This document shows positions 17,766 to 23,954 of a DNA stretch of 50,893 nt, piece by piece. The DNA is from Mucilaginibacter sp. GTDB taxonomy: Bacteria > Bacteroidota > Bacteroidia > Sphingobacteriales > Sphingobacteriaceae. A program made the position numbers and the translations under genes. The DNA lies in NCBI GenBank assembly GCA_028288285.1, contig JAQBNZ010000239.1:1-50893 (forward strand). Reading direction: 5' to 3'. The notes below the pieces were generated by a model that saw nothing but the letters and a program-made list of their open reading frames with translations, was not told the origin of the DNA and did no database searches. The first letter of the stretch is position 1. Each line of letters starts with the position of its first letter.

Positions 17766-18010
17766 TATTCAATTATTATGGGTTCATCCTGTAAGGATAT
17801 ATTGGCGCTTACGTTTACCTGTGTTGGTACAAGCCTGATACCTAATTTATAGAAGTCGCCGGGGTTTTCTTTCGCCCATGCTTCAAGGCTTGCTTTAGGA
17901 TCATCTTGCAGAGAATAAAATACATCTGCAAATATCTCCTTAATTAGCTTATTCGTTTTAGTTAACGCTCCCTTTGGTTTACCGGGATTTCCTTTTTCAA
18001 ATTTCGCCAT
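17765..18010 (-). CDS. Small terminase subunit candidate
   Basis: An 81-aa protein that is the first gene of the late leftward operon. The start MAKFEKGNPGKPKGALTKTNK matches the GNPGxPKGA-type leader common in small-terminase-like phage proteins, followed by a helix that includes EIFADVFYSLQDDPKASLEAWAKENPGDFYK. It is shorter than typical TerS proteins. Position before TerL supports the call. Confidence 0.7.
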   Translation of the reverse strand: MAKFEKGNPGKPKGALTKTNKLIKEIFADVFYSLQDDPKASLEAWAKENPGDFYKLGIRLVPTQVNVSANISLQDEPIIIE

Positions 18011-18158
18011 ATAAATATCTTCGTAAATGCCCGTATTTTTCGGGATTTATTATGCTCAAAAATAAGGCATTTATTTCATTGAAAAGAATGTGAATATTTT
18101 GATTAAAAAAGTGTGAATAAATTATCAGAAAAAATGTGCTATTTATTTTCAAATAAAG

Positions 18159-18189
18159 TTGCATTATATTATAACTTCTTATATCTTTA
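18159..18189 (+). promoter_or_regulatory. Bacteroidota-type promoter candidate
   Basis: TTG at 18159-18161, 20-base spacer, then TATCTTTA at 18182-18189, close to the TTTG-N17-23-TANNTTTG consensus. It would start transcription near 18196, about 20 bases before the ATG at 18217. Confidence 0.5.
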
Positions 18190-18216
18190 CATCATCAAAT
18201 AAACGAAACAAATAAT

Positions 18217-18495
18217 ATGGAAACTTTAGCTTTAAAACCACAACACGAAACAACTGTAATAGGTCAATTATTAAGTCTTAAATCTCAATTAGTATATCAT
18301 GCTAAAAATACCGCTCCTTTTTATAACGAAATGGCAATATGGGAAATGAAAGAATATAAAGCAGTTAATGAAGATAATGAAGTTGAGTTTTTAAGGTTAA
18401 AGAATATACTAATTAGCAACCAATCAACTTTTAATGTTCTATTGTCTGAATATGGCCATAGCGTTGCGGTTTTTGTAAACAAGTACTTATTATAG
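18217..18495 (+). CDS. Hypothetical protein (92 aa)
   Basis: First gene of the rightward accessory block, divergent from the terminase operon. It is a soluble helical protein with VIGQLLSLKSQLVYHAKNTA. The region upstream (18011-18216) is very AT-rich and holds the divergent promoters. Function is unknown. Confidence 0.65.
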   Translation: METLALKPQHETTVIGQLLSLKSQLVYHAKNTAPFYNEMAIWEMKEYKAVNEDNEVEFLRLKNILISNQSTFNVLLSEYGHSVAVFVNKYLL

Positions 18496-18520
18496 GAATC
18501 GCTCATATTTGCCTTATCGA

Positions 18521-18602
18521 CTCGCTATAACACAGCGGGGATTTGGCGGTATAATCACTTAACAGTCCCGCGCAGGACTTCATAAAGTCGGCAGAAAAAG
18601 AC
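18521..18602 (+). ncRNA. Structured leader element, copy A
   Basis: About 80 bases immediately upstream of the gene at 18603. The core shares most positions with 19443..19519. A hairpin AGTCC-cgcgcA-GGACT occurs at 18564-18579. The same TCCC bases can instead pair with GCGGGGA upstream, giving two mutually exclusive folds. The hairpin differs from copy B by paired changes (UCC/GGA versus CCC/GGG). It may be a leader that controls translation or attenuation. Confidence 0.55.
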
Positions 18603-18905
18603 ATGAATACTTTAACTATTCCTCAGACTATTACAAGCAAAGAATTAGCCCACGTTTTATTCACATTATTAACCAACTTACCAGATGATGTTGACATGGC
18701 TATTATTGCAAGTGCTTTCAATCAGGTAATGCAATATAATGAGCTTAGGTTTAAGCCTTATTTTAGACTACTTGCCGAGGCTGATGATAAATACCTTATT
18801 ACTCCTTTTGATACTACCGAGGATTTCTTTTATGATGCTATCAATTCAAAGGTTATGTATCAGGATAAAGTAGAATACTTAATCAACTTAACTATTAATT
18901 TTTAA
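18603..18905 (+). CDS. Hypothetical protein behind structured leader A
   Basis: A 100-aa protein starting MNTLTIPQTITSKELAHVLF. It is acidic and helical with a DDVDMAIIASAFNQVMQYN segment. Expression is probably governed by the leader at 18521..18602, because its ATG lies 23 bases after the leader hairpin. No family is recognised. Confidence 0.65.
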   Translation: MNTLTIPQTITSKELAHVLFTLLTNLPDDVDMAIIASAFNQVMQYNELRFKPYFRLLAEADDKYLITPFDTTEDFFYDAINSKVMYQDKVEYLINLTINF

Positions 18906-18911
18906 TCACAT

Positions 18912-18931
18912 GCCCGGTGTAATAGCCGGGC
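18912..18931 (+). terminator. GC-rich hairpin, possible weak terminator
   Basis: GCCCGG at 18912-18917 pairs perfectly with CCGGGC at 18926-18931 across an eight-base loop; only TTT follows. It lies between the genes ending at 18905 and starting at 18949, so it could be a weak terminator or an RNA-processing element. Confidence 0.45.
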
Positions 18932-18948
18932 TTTAATACAATATTATA

Positions 18949-19353
18949 ATGGAATACCTTACAGAGTTACCACCATTAAGCCCGGAAGATGTTGAACACA
19001 TGAATGGTTTTAGGAAATGGCTTGAAAGTCAGCCAAAACCCTCTCCTTATAAGCCATGGAAAGTAGTTAAGGTAAAGCGAGCCTCATCAATTTCAACCCT
19101 TAGGGATACAGGCCATAAATATTTTGATATGATTTGGAGGGATTTAAAACTATGCGATAGGAACGAACTATACGATCACTTAGCAGGGTATCTGAATTTA
19201 GATAAGCCAGAAACGCATTTTAAATTCTTTAACCCTAATCAATGTATTGAGGCAATAGAGTTTGCGATACAGTATTTAAACGATGATAGACGGCTGGATA
19301 TGGACATAACAGGCATTGAGCCACGTGCATACTTTGAATTAACAATTATTTAA
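18949..19353 (+). CDS. Hypothetical protein (134 aa)
   Basis: The protein has a proline-rich start (MEYLTELPPLSPEDVEHMNG), then LRDTGHKYFDMIWRDLKLCD and a helical C-terminal part. No catalytic motif is visible. It is followed by a 166-base gap holding the second structured leader. Confidence 0.65.
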   Translation: MEYLTELPPLSPEDVEHMNGFRKWLESQPKPSPYKPWKVVKVKRASSISTLRDTGHKYFDMIWRDLKLCDRNELYDHLAGYLNLDKPETHFKFFNPNQCIEAIEFAIQYLNDDRRLDMDITGIEPRAYFELTII

Positions 19354-19442
19354 GAAGCGCGGCGTTTGGAAGTCCGGCCGGTGAACTAAATTCTGACCTC
19401 CTATTGGTATTTACCTGACTGTATGGAAAGACCGCCTGCCGC

Positions 19443-19519
19443 CTCGCCTAACACGCGGGGATTTGGCAGTATAAACCATTAACAGCCCGGCGCAGGGCTT
19501 TAAACTCTGCACAAATAAC
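19443..19519 (+). ncRNA. Structured leader element, copy B
   Basis: Second copy of the element at 18521..18602, directly before the gene at 19520. Shared blocks include GCGGGGATTTGGC and a TATAA-containing stretch. The hairpin is AGCCC-ggcgcA-GGGCT (19484-19499), with base changes on both sides of the stem relative to copy A. As in copy A, the CCC can pair with the upstream GGGG. The upstream part of this gap (19354-19442) shows no other feature I can name. Confidence 0.55.
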
Positions 19520-19663
19520 ATGAAACTAATAAAAAATCTACAAAGCGGTAACCAGGTTACACAACGCAATACCTTTTTAGTGCTATTCGCTATTACTATT
19601 GTTACTGCTATTATTTTAAATCATGTTGGTATTATTAACTTAGCCATATTAAACAGACCATGA
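19520..19663 (+). CDS. 47-aa membrane protein behind leader B
   Basis: From ATG 19520 to TGA 19661-19663 the frame encodes a polar N-terminus (MKLIKNLQSGNQVTQRN) and one hydrophobic span (TFLVLFAITIVTAIIL). Its stop overlaps the next ATG (ATGA), so the two genes are coupled. Function is unknown. Confidence 0.6.
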   Translation: MKLIKNLQSGNQVTQRNTFLVLFAITIVTAIILNHVGIINLAILNRP

Positions 19664-20223
19664 ATAAACTTGAATTAAAACACCTTGCACCTTATTTACC
19701 TTATGGATTGAAAATATATACAATTGATGATGACGGTAAAGCTGTTATACAAACGATTAAAAACATTGCATTTACCAAAATTATAGGTCAGTATAATATT
19801 GAAACCAATGAGGGATGGGATATTGGATATGATGATTTTAAACTTTTATTATTACCATTAGCGGAATTGACAACTATACAAAATAATAGTAAATCTCATT
19901 TATCTGTTATATGTCACAAGTTTTTTGGTTTTGGAATTGACCATGTGCAAGAGCCTGAATTTAATGTAGTTCAGGAAAATGGATTTTACGGGTATCAAAG
20001 CAATAACCAACACATTTCCTTTGTTAAAGAAGAAACATGCTATGGAATTAGTACATACTTTGTTTTTTATCAAAAAAATGATGGGTTATGGATTGCACAA
20101 AAAGTGACCGATCAATTAGAAATGTTTCAATATTTATTTGAACATTTCTTTGACGTATTCGGTTTAATTGATGCCGGATTAGCGATTAATAAATTAGATT
20201 TGCCGCATAATTTTACCACATGA
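19660..20223 (+). CDS. Hypothetical protein (187 aa)
   Basis: The protein opens MNKLELKHLAPYLPYGLKIY, a start that resembles small phage proteins of Bacteroidota that often begin with a similar LAPYLPYGL phrase. The middle is aromatic-rich (GISTYFVFYQKNDGLW). It is coupled by ATGA overlaps to both neighbours. Function is unknown; an accessory role is inferred from location. Confidence 0.65.
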   Translation: MNKLELKHLAPYLPYGLKIYTIDDDGKAVIQTIKNIAFTKIIGQYNIETNEGWDIGYDDFKLLLLPLAELTTIQNNSKSHLSVICHKFFGFGIDHVQEPEFNVVQENGFYGYQSNNQHISFVKEETCYGISTYFVFYQKNDGLWIAQKVTDQLEMFQYLFEHFFDVFGLIDAGLAINKLDLPHNFTT

Positions 20224-20456
20224 AGTCACCAAACATCAGTGAAGAATACCTTTTACTAAGACGAATTGAAATAGGTGCCAGGTTAAGAGCTTTAAGGCTT
20301 GAGCGGGGCCTTACCGGTGAACAGGTTGGTGATATCACCGGGTTAAGCAAGAACCATATCAGCAGGATAGAATCAGGCAAGTATAATTTCAACTTTGATA
20401 CCTTAGTCCTTTTATCTGTCGCGTTGAATTTTGATATAGAACTTATTCTTAAATAA
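20220..20456 (+). CDS. XRE-family HTH regulator
   Basis: A 78-aa protein with a full Cro/C1-type helix-turn-helix at about 16-76. The core RLRALRLERGLTGEQVGDIT is followed by GLSKNHISRIESGKYN, the standard recognition helix and scaffold. It is the last gene of the rightward block before a terminator, and probably regulates that block or the neighbouring divergent promoters. Confidence 0.88.
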   Translation: MKSPNISEEYLLLRRIEIGARLRALRLERGLTGEQVGDITGLSKNHISRIESGKYNFNFDTLVLLSVALNFDIELILK

Positions 20457-20475
20457 GGTAACCAATAGAAATAGT

Positions 20476-20504
20476 AAAGCCCGAAGTTTATAGCTCCGGG
20501 CTTT
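20476..20504 (+). terminator. Intrinsic terminator between convergent operons
   Basis: Perfect 8-bp stem, AAAGCCCG (20476-20483) with CGGGCTTT (20497-20504), running into a T5 stretch on the plus strand. It ends the rightward accessory operon and faces the end of the leftward early operon. Confidence 0.85.
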
Positions 20505-20508
20505 TTAG

Positions 20509-20712
20509 TTACTTAGATTTTACTCCTTTTGTTGGTTTATCTGTTTCTTCATACTCCCTTAGAAGCTTTTTATACAAAGCTGCCTCTTTTTCAAAAGGTG
20601 CCTTTTTAGCAAATAATGAAGCGGCTTTCGCCTGAATTTCAATATCTATTTTTTTAATTTCCTGCTGGGCGGTTTTTATCTTGTTTTCGATAAAAGCTTT
20701 TAGATCACTCAT
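20509..20712 (-). CDS. Small coiled-coil protein (67 aa)
   Basis: Lys/Glu-rich helix throughout (AQQEIKKIDIEIQAKAASLF), ending KPTKGVKSK. It is the last gene of the long leftward early block. Function is unknown. Confidence 0.6.
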   Translation of the reverse strand: MSDLKAFIENKIKTAQQEIKKIDIEIQAKAASLFAKKAPFEKEAALYKKLLREYEETDKPTKGVKSK

Positions 20713-20789
20713 TATAGTTTTATTTGATATGATATTTTATATCAAAAGTAACTAATAATAAATCAATATTTAATAATTTTTATTTCCTT

Positions 20790-21329
20790 TTATCTCTCTA
20801 ACATTTGGGCTATTTCGCAATGACAATAATTAACCTCCTTTTCAAAGTAATTTGAGATGAAATTGCTATCAGATGGAACGTCACGCTGTTTAATATCAGG
20901 GCCGGTTATTAGAACCTCTTTTTTTAGCAAATATTCTGTTAGCTTTTCTCTACCACCGTGTTGCCTTATCAGGTTTTTTATTTTTTGGGCTAATGTTAGT
21001 TCCGGCTCTTTTAATCCCTTATTCCAAACTTCAGGTAAATTACCCCAACGTAAATTTGATACATGGTTGTTTAATAAGTCTCCATCAATGTTGAAAACAG
21101 TTTTAAGCTTATTGCGGTTGGGGATAAAATGAAGAGCTACAAGGTTTTTTAATATAACCGATGTTTGCTTCGTATCCTTATTGAGGGTTACAAAAACATA
21201 TTTTTCCTTTACTTTAAATGCCTTTTTTAATCGGTTGTCGATATTTTTTACCCGGCCATAACTGGAGATAAAGTATAAGCCTTCATAGCCTTTTGCTTGC
21301 AGGGGTTTCCACACTTCAATTTTAGACAT
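20790..21329 (-). CDS. NUMOD4/HNH homing-endonuclease-like protein
   Basis: The 179-aa product starts with a NUMOD4 motif (VWKPLQ..GYEGLYFISSYGRVKN, residues 6-29), then a DNA-recognition strand region and an HNH-like segment ending in NNHVSNLRWG. In typical family members a catalytic His stands in NHIDG; here the sequence is FNIDGD, so the first His seems lost. The C-terminal 70 residues are unlike the family. It may be a degenerate free-standing homing endonuclease. Confidence 0.75.
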   Translation of the reverse strand: MSKIEVWKPLQAKGYEGLYFISSYGRVKNIDNRLKKAFKVKEKYVFVTLNKDTKQTSVILKNLVALHFIPNRNKLKTVFNIDGDLLNNHVSNLRWGNLPEVWNKGLKEPELTLAQKIKNLIRQHGGREKLTEYLLKKEVLITGPDIKQRDVPSDSNFISNYFEKEVNYCHCEIAQMLER

Positions 21330-21480
21330 CTTGGGATGGGTTCAATAAGTTTAAATCCTGAGCGTTTTCTTCTATGAAATTCCGGGCAACTACTTCCAGG
21401 CCATCGGATGGATTGTCAAGTAACCTTTCTATTATTGCGCATGCCTGCATAAGGCGCTCTTCCAGTTCTTCAGTTATCAT
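21322..21480 (-). CDS. Small acidic protein (52 aa)
   Basis: Runs from ATG 21480 to TAA 21322, eight bases into the NUMOD4 gene. It encodes MITEELEERLMQACAIIERL and onwards, an amphipathic helical peptide. Three bases separate it from the upstream gene, so it sits in an operon. Function is unknown. Confidence 0.6.
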   Translation of the reverse strand: MITEELEERLMQACAIIERLLDNPSDGLEVVARNFIEENAQDLNLLNPSQDV

Positions 21481-21483
21481 GAC

Positions 21484-21891
21484 TTAATATTGAGCCCATT
21501 TAAGAGCAATTATTTCTTCAGGTTGAAGCGTTACTGGTTTGTTTTCTTCGTTGAGGTAGGTGAAGGGGAGTAGAATTCCGATACGTAAAAGGTATTGATA
21601 AACACATGAATCTATAAAGTTATACCTATCCTCCTTCCACCCTTGTAAATCATCATTTACCTTTTGAAGGTGATTTGCTCTATGATCTTCCAATTCTGCA
21701 ATGTTTATCTTCTGTTCTTCCGTTAGCTGATTAACTGATCTTAGGAGTAAATAAGCAGATGCTATTTCATTTGACCTTGTTACCATACTTAAGTTATAAC
21801 AATCAATTCGGTATGTAACTCCGGGCAATCTCATTATGACTTGGTCGTAATACTGCGCAAAAAACAAGGCTTTAGCTTCTTCTATTTTCAT
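21484..21891 (-). CDS. Hypothetical protein (135 aa)
   Basis: A helical protein beginning MKIEEAKALFFAQYYDQVIM and ending LQPEEIIALKWAQY. The middle contains ASAYLLLRSVNQLTEEQKIN. It resembles small conserved phage proteins of the early region but I cannot name a family. Confidence 0.6.
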   Translation of the reverse strand: MKIEEAKALFFAQYYDQVIMRLPGVTYRIDCYNLSMVTRSNEIASAYLLLRSVNQLTEEQKINIAELEDHRANHLQKVNDDLQGWKEDRYNFIDSCVYQYLLRIGILLPFTYLNEENKPVTLQPEEIIALKWAQY

Positions 21892-21916
21892 GACTTAATT
21901 TTTAAATATTACGTGT

Positions 21917-22084
21917 TTATTTAATTTCTCCCCATACATAATCTGAATGATGCATAACACCATTCAGAGGTTGCTTTTTTGAATATGATCTTAAAAAATA
22001 TCCCCGAAGAAATATCAAGGTGCTCCACAATAAAATGGTGATAACTGCTACTGCAATCCAGGTTGTTCTTTTGATGTTTTTCAT
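21917..22084 (-). CDS. 55-aa single-span membrane protein
   Basis: Reads MKNIKRTTWIAVAVITILLW from ATG 22084, with a basic N-terminus and one hydrophobic helix, then a polar tail; stop TAA at 21917. The ATG overlaps the preceding HNH gene's TGA (ATGA). A membrane peptide in the early block may be a host-takeover or superinfection factor, but that is only a possibility. Confidence 0.6.
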   Translation of the reverse strand: MKNIKRTTWIAVAVITILLWSTLIFLRGYFLRSYSKKQPLNGVMHHSDYVWGEIK

Positions 22085-22689
22085 GGTTTTATGTTTAAGT
22101 ATTTCATAGCTTCATTCAGTTGATTTTCTGGTATGTGTGGTTTAAGAAGTTCAAACCTTTCCAGTACTAAAGGATAGCAGGGCATAGCTGCCCGGTCTGA
22201 TGCTCCCTTGTTATCGTAGTTATCGTGGCAATAACAAACTCCTATTATTCCCCAGCCTAAAAACAAGATATTATCAGGGTTGGTAGCAATGGTTTCAAAC
22301 TTACTTTTTGGCAGGATATGGGCGGAAACGCACCGCTTGAAAAACTTATTTCCAGCGTATAATGGCTTACCACAATTTTGACAATGGAACGGCATAATTT
22401 CAGCCATTTGATCATAGAAAATGTTTAGATCTTTGTCACCTGGTTTAGCGCAATTTAGTTTTGACTTAATTTTGCCTATAATGCCATTTTGGGGTTTGGC
22501 TGATGTAGTTGTAAGGTCAGACGGCGAAACGAGCCTGAAAGTCTTTAAATTGCGGAATGTGCTATCGGTCGAGACTGATATCTTTCCGTCGCTTCTGTTT
22601 GAGGTATTAATGAAGACTTCCTCGCCGTTATGCAGGTATAATGCCCCACGCTTGTACTTTACATGCGAGGGGGTTGATTGTTGGTTCAC
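22081..22689 (-). CDS. HNH-type nuclease / NinG-like protein
   Basis: The 202-aa protein has a zinc-type HNH region in the second half: CQNCGK (about 103-108), CVSAHILPKSKF (about 119-130), TNPDNILFLG, and CYCHDNYDN. The His in SAHILPKS, the Asn in PDN and the final CH match the H-N-H pattern of phage recombination nucleases. The first 90 residues look like an SH3-like or accessory domain. A role in recombination or DNA processing fits its place among early genes. Confidence 0.7.
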   Translation of the reverse strand: MNQQSTPSHVKYKRGALYLHNGEEVFINTSNRSDGKISVSTDSTFRNLKTFRLVSPSDLTTTSAKPQNGIIGKIKSKLNCAKPGDKDLNIFYDQMAEIMPFHCQNCGKPLYAGNKFFKRCVSAHILPKSKFETIATNPDNILFLGWGIIGVCYCHDNYDNKGASDRAAMPCYPLVLERFELLKPHIPENQLNEAMKYLNIKP

Positions 22690-22740
22690 TTATTATTCAT
22701 GGTTGTGGTTTTTATATTTTGTTTCCTAATGTTTGTTAAA

Positions 22741-23802
22741 TTATGCGCCGTTTTTTATGTGCTTTTCCAGTAATGTTATAAAGGCCAATTCTGCTGTTTG
22801 CTCCACAACCGAATTGCCAATAGCGCGGTGAAGGTCTTCTGTAAAGTTGTACCCATCAATTGTATAGACCATCCTGGATTCAATCGTGCGGGGTTCTTCC
22901 CATTCGTACTGAAAGCTTCCTTGCCCAGCAGGGAATAAACTTGCCTCGGAAGTTGATCGTTCCTGTCCTTTCCATCTTTCCTTTCTGCCGTCATTCCCGG
23001 GGTGTCCTTCCAGTATCGACTGGAAGGAGTTGTCCAAGATTGAATTGCATGTCCCAAATTCATCCCTATTCCGTTCCCGTTTATTTTCTTCAGGATCGCC
23101 TTCTCCTTTCTCTGCTGAAACATATCCAATGTTTGTTCCTGAATCATTGATGTAGGTGTAGGCCATGGAATTACTGCTGAATTCAAGTCTACTGTCCAAC
23201 CCTTCTCCACTTTCCTTTGATAATTCAAACTTCCCTGTAAATCCGGTGATCGATAATCCCTCGTTTGAGGTGTCGGCCACGTCAATAACTCTCTGTTCCA
23301 ATGAGGTGCCTGATCCCTTAACTTCACTTTCGCATTCGCTCCGCTTCGTATCTCCAAAATACCGCCCTCCCCGTCCGAGGATACCGGCGTTTTCCATAAT
23401 TCCGAAAATAAAGAGCCGCTCTCGTCTATGGGGTGCGCCAACTTCCTCCGCAGTAAAGATTCCTTCCTCAACTCGGTAACCAAGATTTGATATGCTTCTT
23501 CGTACTTCTCCATATCCCATTGATAAATGCCCTCCGACATTTTCAAAGAAAACCCAATCCGGTCCGATGATTTTAATCTGTTCCAATATATACGGGAAAA
23601 GGTGTCTTTCATCTTCAATACCATGTCGTTCTCCTGCGAGGCTAAACGGCTGGCATGGATATCCTCCAATGATTCCGTGTATTTTGTTACGAAATGGTCG
23701 TGCATCGAATGTTTTAACATTCGTCCAAATAGGTGCGGAATCCAGTAGACCAGCTTCCATTTGTCCAACCAGGTTTGCAATGATAAAGGCTTCGATTTCC
23801 AC
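22741..23802 (-). CDS. DNA cytosine-C5 methyltransferase, main part (interrupted gene)
   Basis: From the GTG at 23802 this 353-codon frame has most 5mC methyltransferase motifs: GGYPCQPFSLAG (motif IV with catalytic Cys), FFENVGGH (motif VI), APHRRERLFIFG (motif VIII) and AIGNSVVEQTAELA near the end (motif X). It lacks the SAM-binding motif I, which lies upstream in the same frame at 23839..23952 beyond an in-frame TAA. A GGGGAGG sequence follows that stop, so reinitiation is imaginable. A second frame (22776..23954) is open through the whole gene. It may be a split enzyme, a recoded gene or a dying one. Confidence 0.8.
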   Translation of the reverse strand: MEIEAFIIANLVGQMEAGLLDSAPIWTNVKTFDARPFRNKIHGIIGGYPCQPFSLAGERHGIEDERHLFPYILEQIKIIGPDWVFFENVGGHLSMGYGEVRRSISNLGYRVEEGIFTAEEVGAPHRRERLFIFGIMENAGILGRGGRYFGDTKRSECESEVKGSGTSLEQRVIDVADTSNEGLSITGFTGKFELSKESGEGLDSRLEFSSNSMAYTYINDSGTNIGYVSAEKGEGDPEENKRERNRDEFGTCNSILDNSFQSILEGHPGNDGRKERWKGQERSTSEASLFPAGQGSFQYEWEEPRTIESRMVYTIDGYNFTEDLHRAIGNSVVEQTAELAFITLLEKHIKNGA

Positions 23803-23954
23803 ATAAGCGATAACGTCAATCGCTTTTCCTCCCCGGAATTAAATATTCCAATCTGCTGTAATGGTTCGAATTGCTCTTTCAATACCTCTTTCGAGGCCAA
23901 GTATTCCGGGACATAAGCTGAGTACAGCTTGTGATTTGAAGGTATTATCCACAC
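22776..23954 (-). CDS. W-x-TP repeat protein overlapping the methyltransferase gene in another frame
   Basis: A 392-aa product with no stop, covering almost the whole methyltransferase in a shifted frame. It begins at ATG 23954, whose last base starts the methyltransferase GTG (ATGTG). It carries LMWKSKPLSLQTWLDKW (about 49-65), LWKTPVSSDGEGG, TWPTPQTRDY, PWPTPTS, SWTTPSSRYWKDTPGM and a closing LNPGWSIQLMG, a motif set I recall from phage proteins annotated as hypothetical or methyltransferase-associated. Its start overlaps the helicase-methyltransferase gene by ten bases. Function is unknown, but repeated motifs over 1.2 kb argue for real coding. Confidence 0.7.
   Translation of the reverse strand: MWIIPSNHKLYSAYVPEYLASKEVLKEQFEPLQQIGIFNSGEEKRLTLSLMWKSKPLSLQTWLDKWKLVYWIPHLFGRMLKHSMHDHFVTKYTESLEDIHASRLASQENDMVLKMKDTFSRIYWNRLKSSDRIGFSLKMSEGIYQWDMEKYEEAYQILVTELRKESLLRRKLAHPIDESGSLFSELWKTPVSSDGEGGILEIRSGANAKVKLRDQAPHWNRELLTWPTPQTRDYRSPDLQGSLNYQRKVEKGWTVDLNSAVIPWPTPTSMIQEQTLDMFQQRKEKAILKKINGNGIGMNLGHAIQSWTTPSSRYWKDTPGMTAERKDGKDRNDQLPRQVYSLLGKEAFSTNGKNPARLNPGWSIQLMGTTLQKTFTALLAIRLWSKQQNWPL
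23839..23952 (-). pseudogene. 5mC methyltransferase N-terminal fragment (motif I) before in-frame TAA
   Basis: A 37-codon stretch in the same frame as 22741..23802, starting at GTG 23952. It encodes AVLSLCPGILGLERGIERAI, which matches the SAM-binding N-terminus of phage 5mC methyltransferases, and stops at TAA 23841-23839. Downstream, IAYVEIEAFIIANL resumes the family sequence. One T-to-C change would restore the frame, and it would be silent (TTT to TTC, Phe) in the overlapping 392-codon frame. Confidence 0.75.

Noticed and set aside
22860-23806. Rightward frames opposite the methyltransferase locus
   Set aside because: Antisense to two frames with real motifs. The open lengths follow from codon bias in the sense frames.
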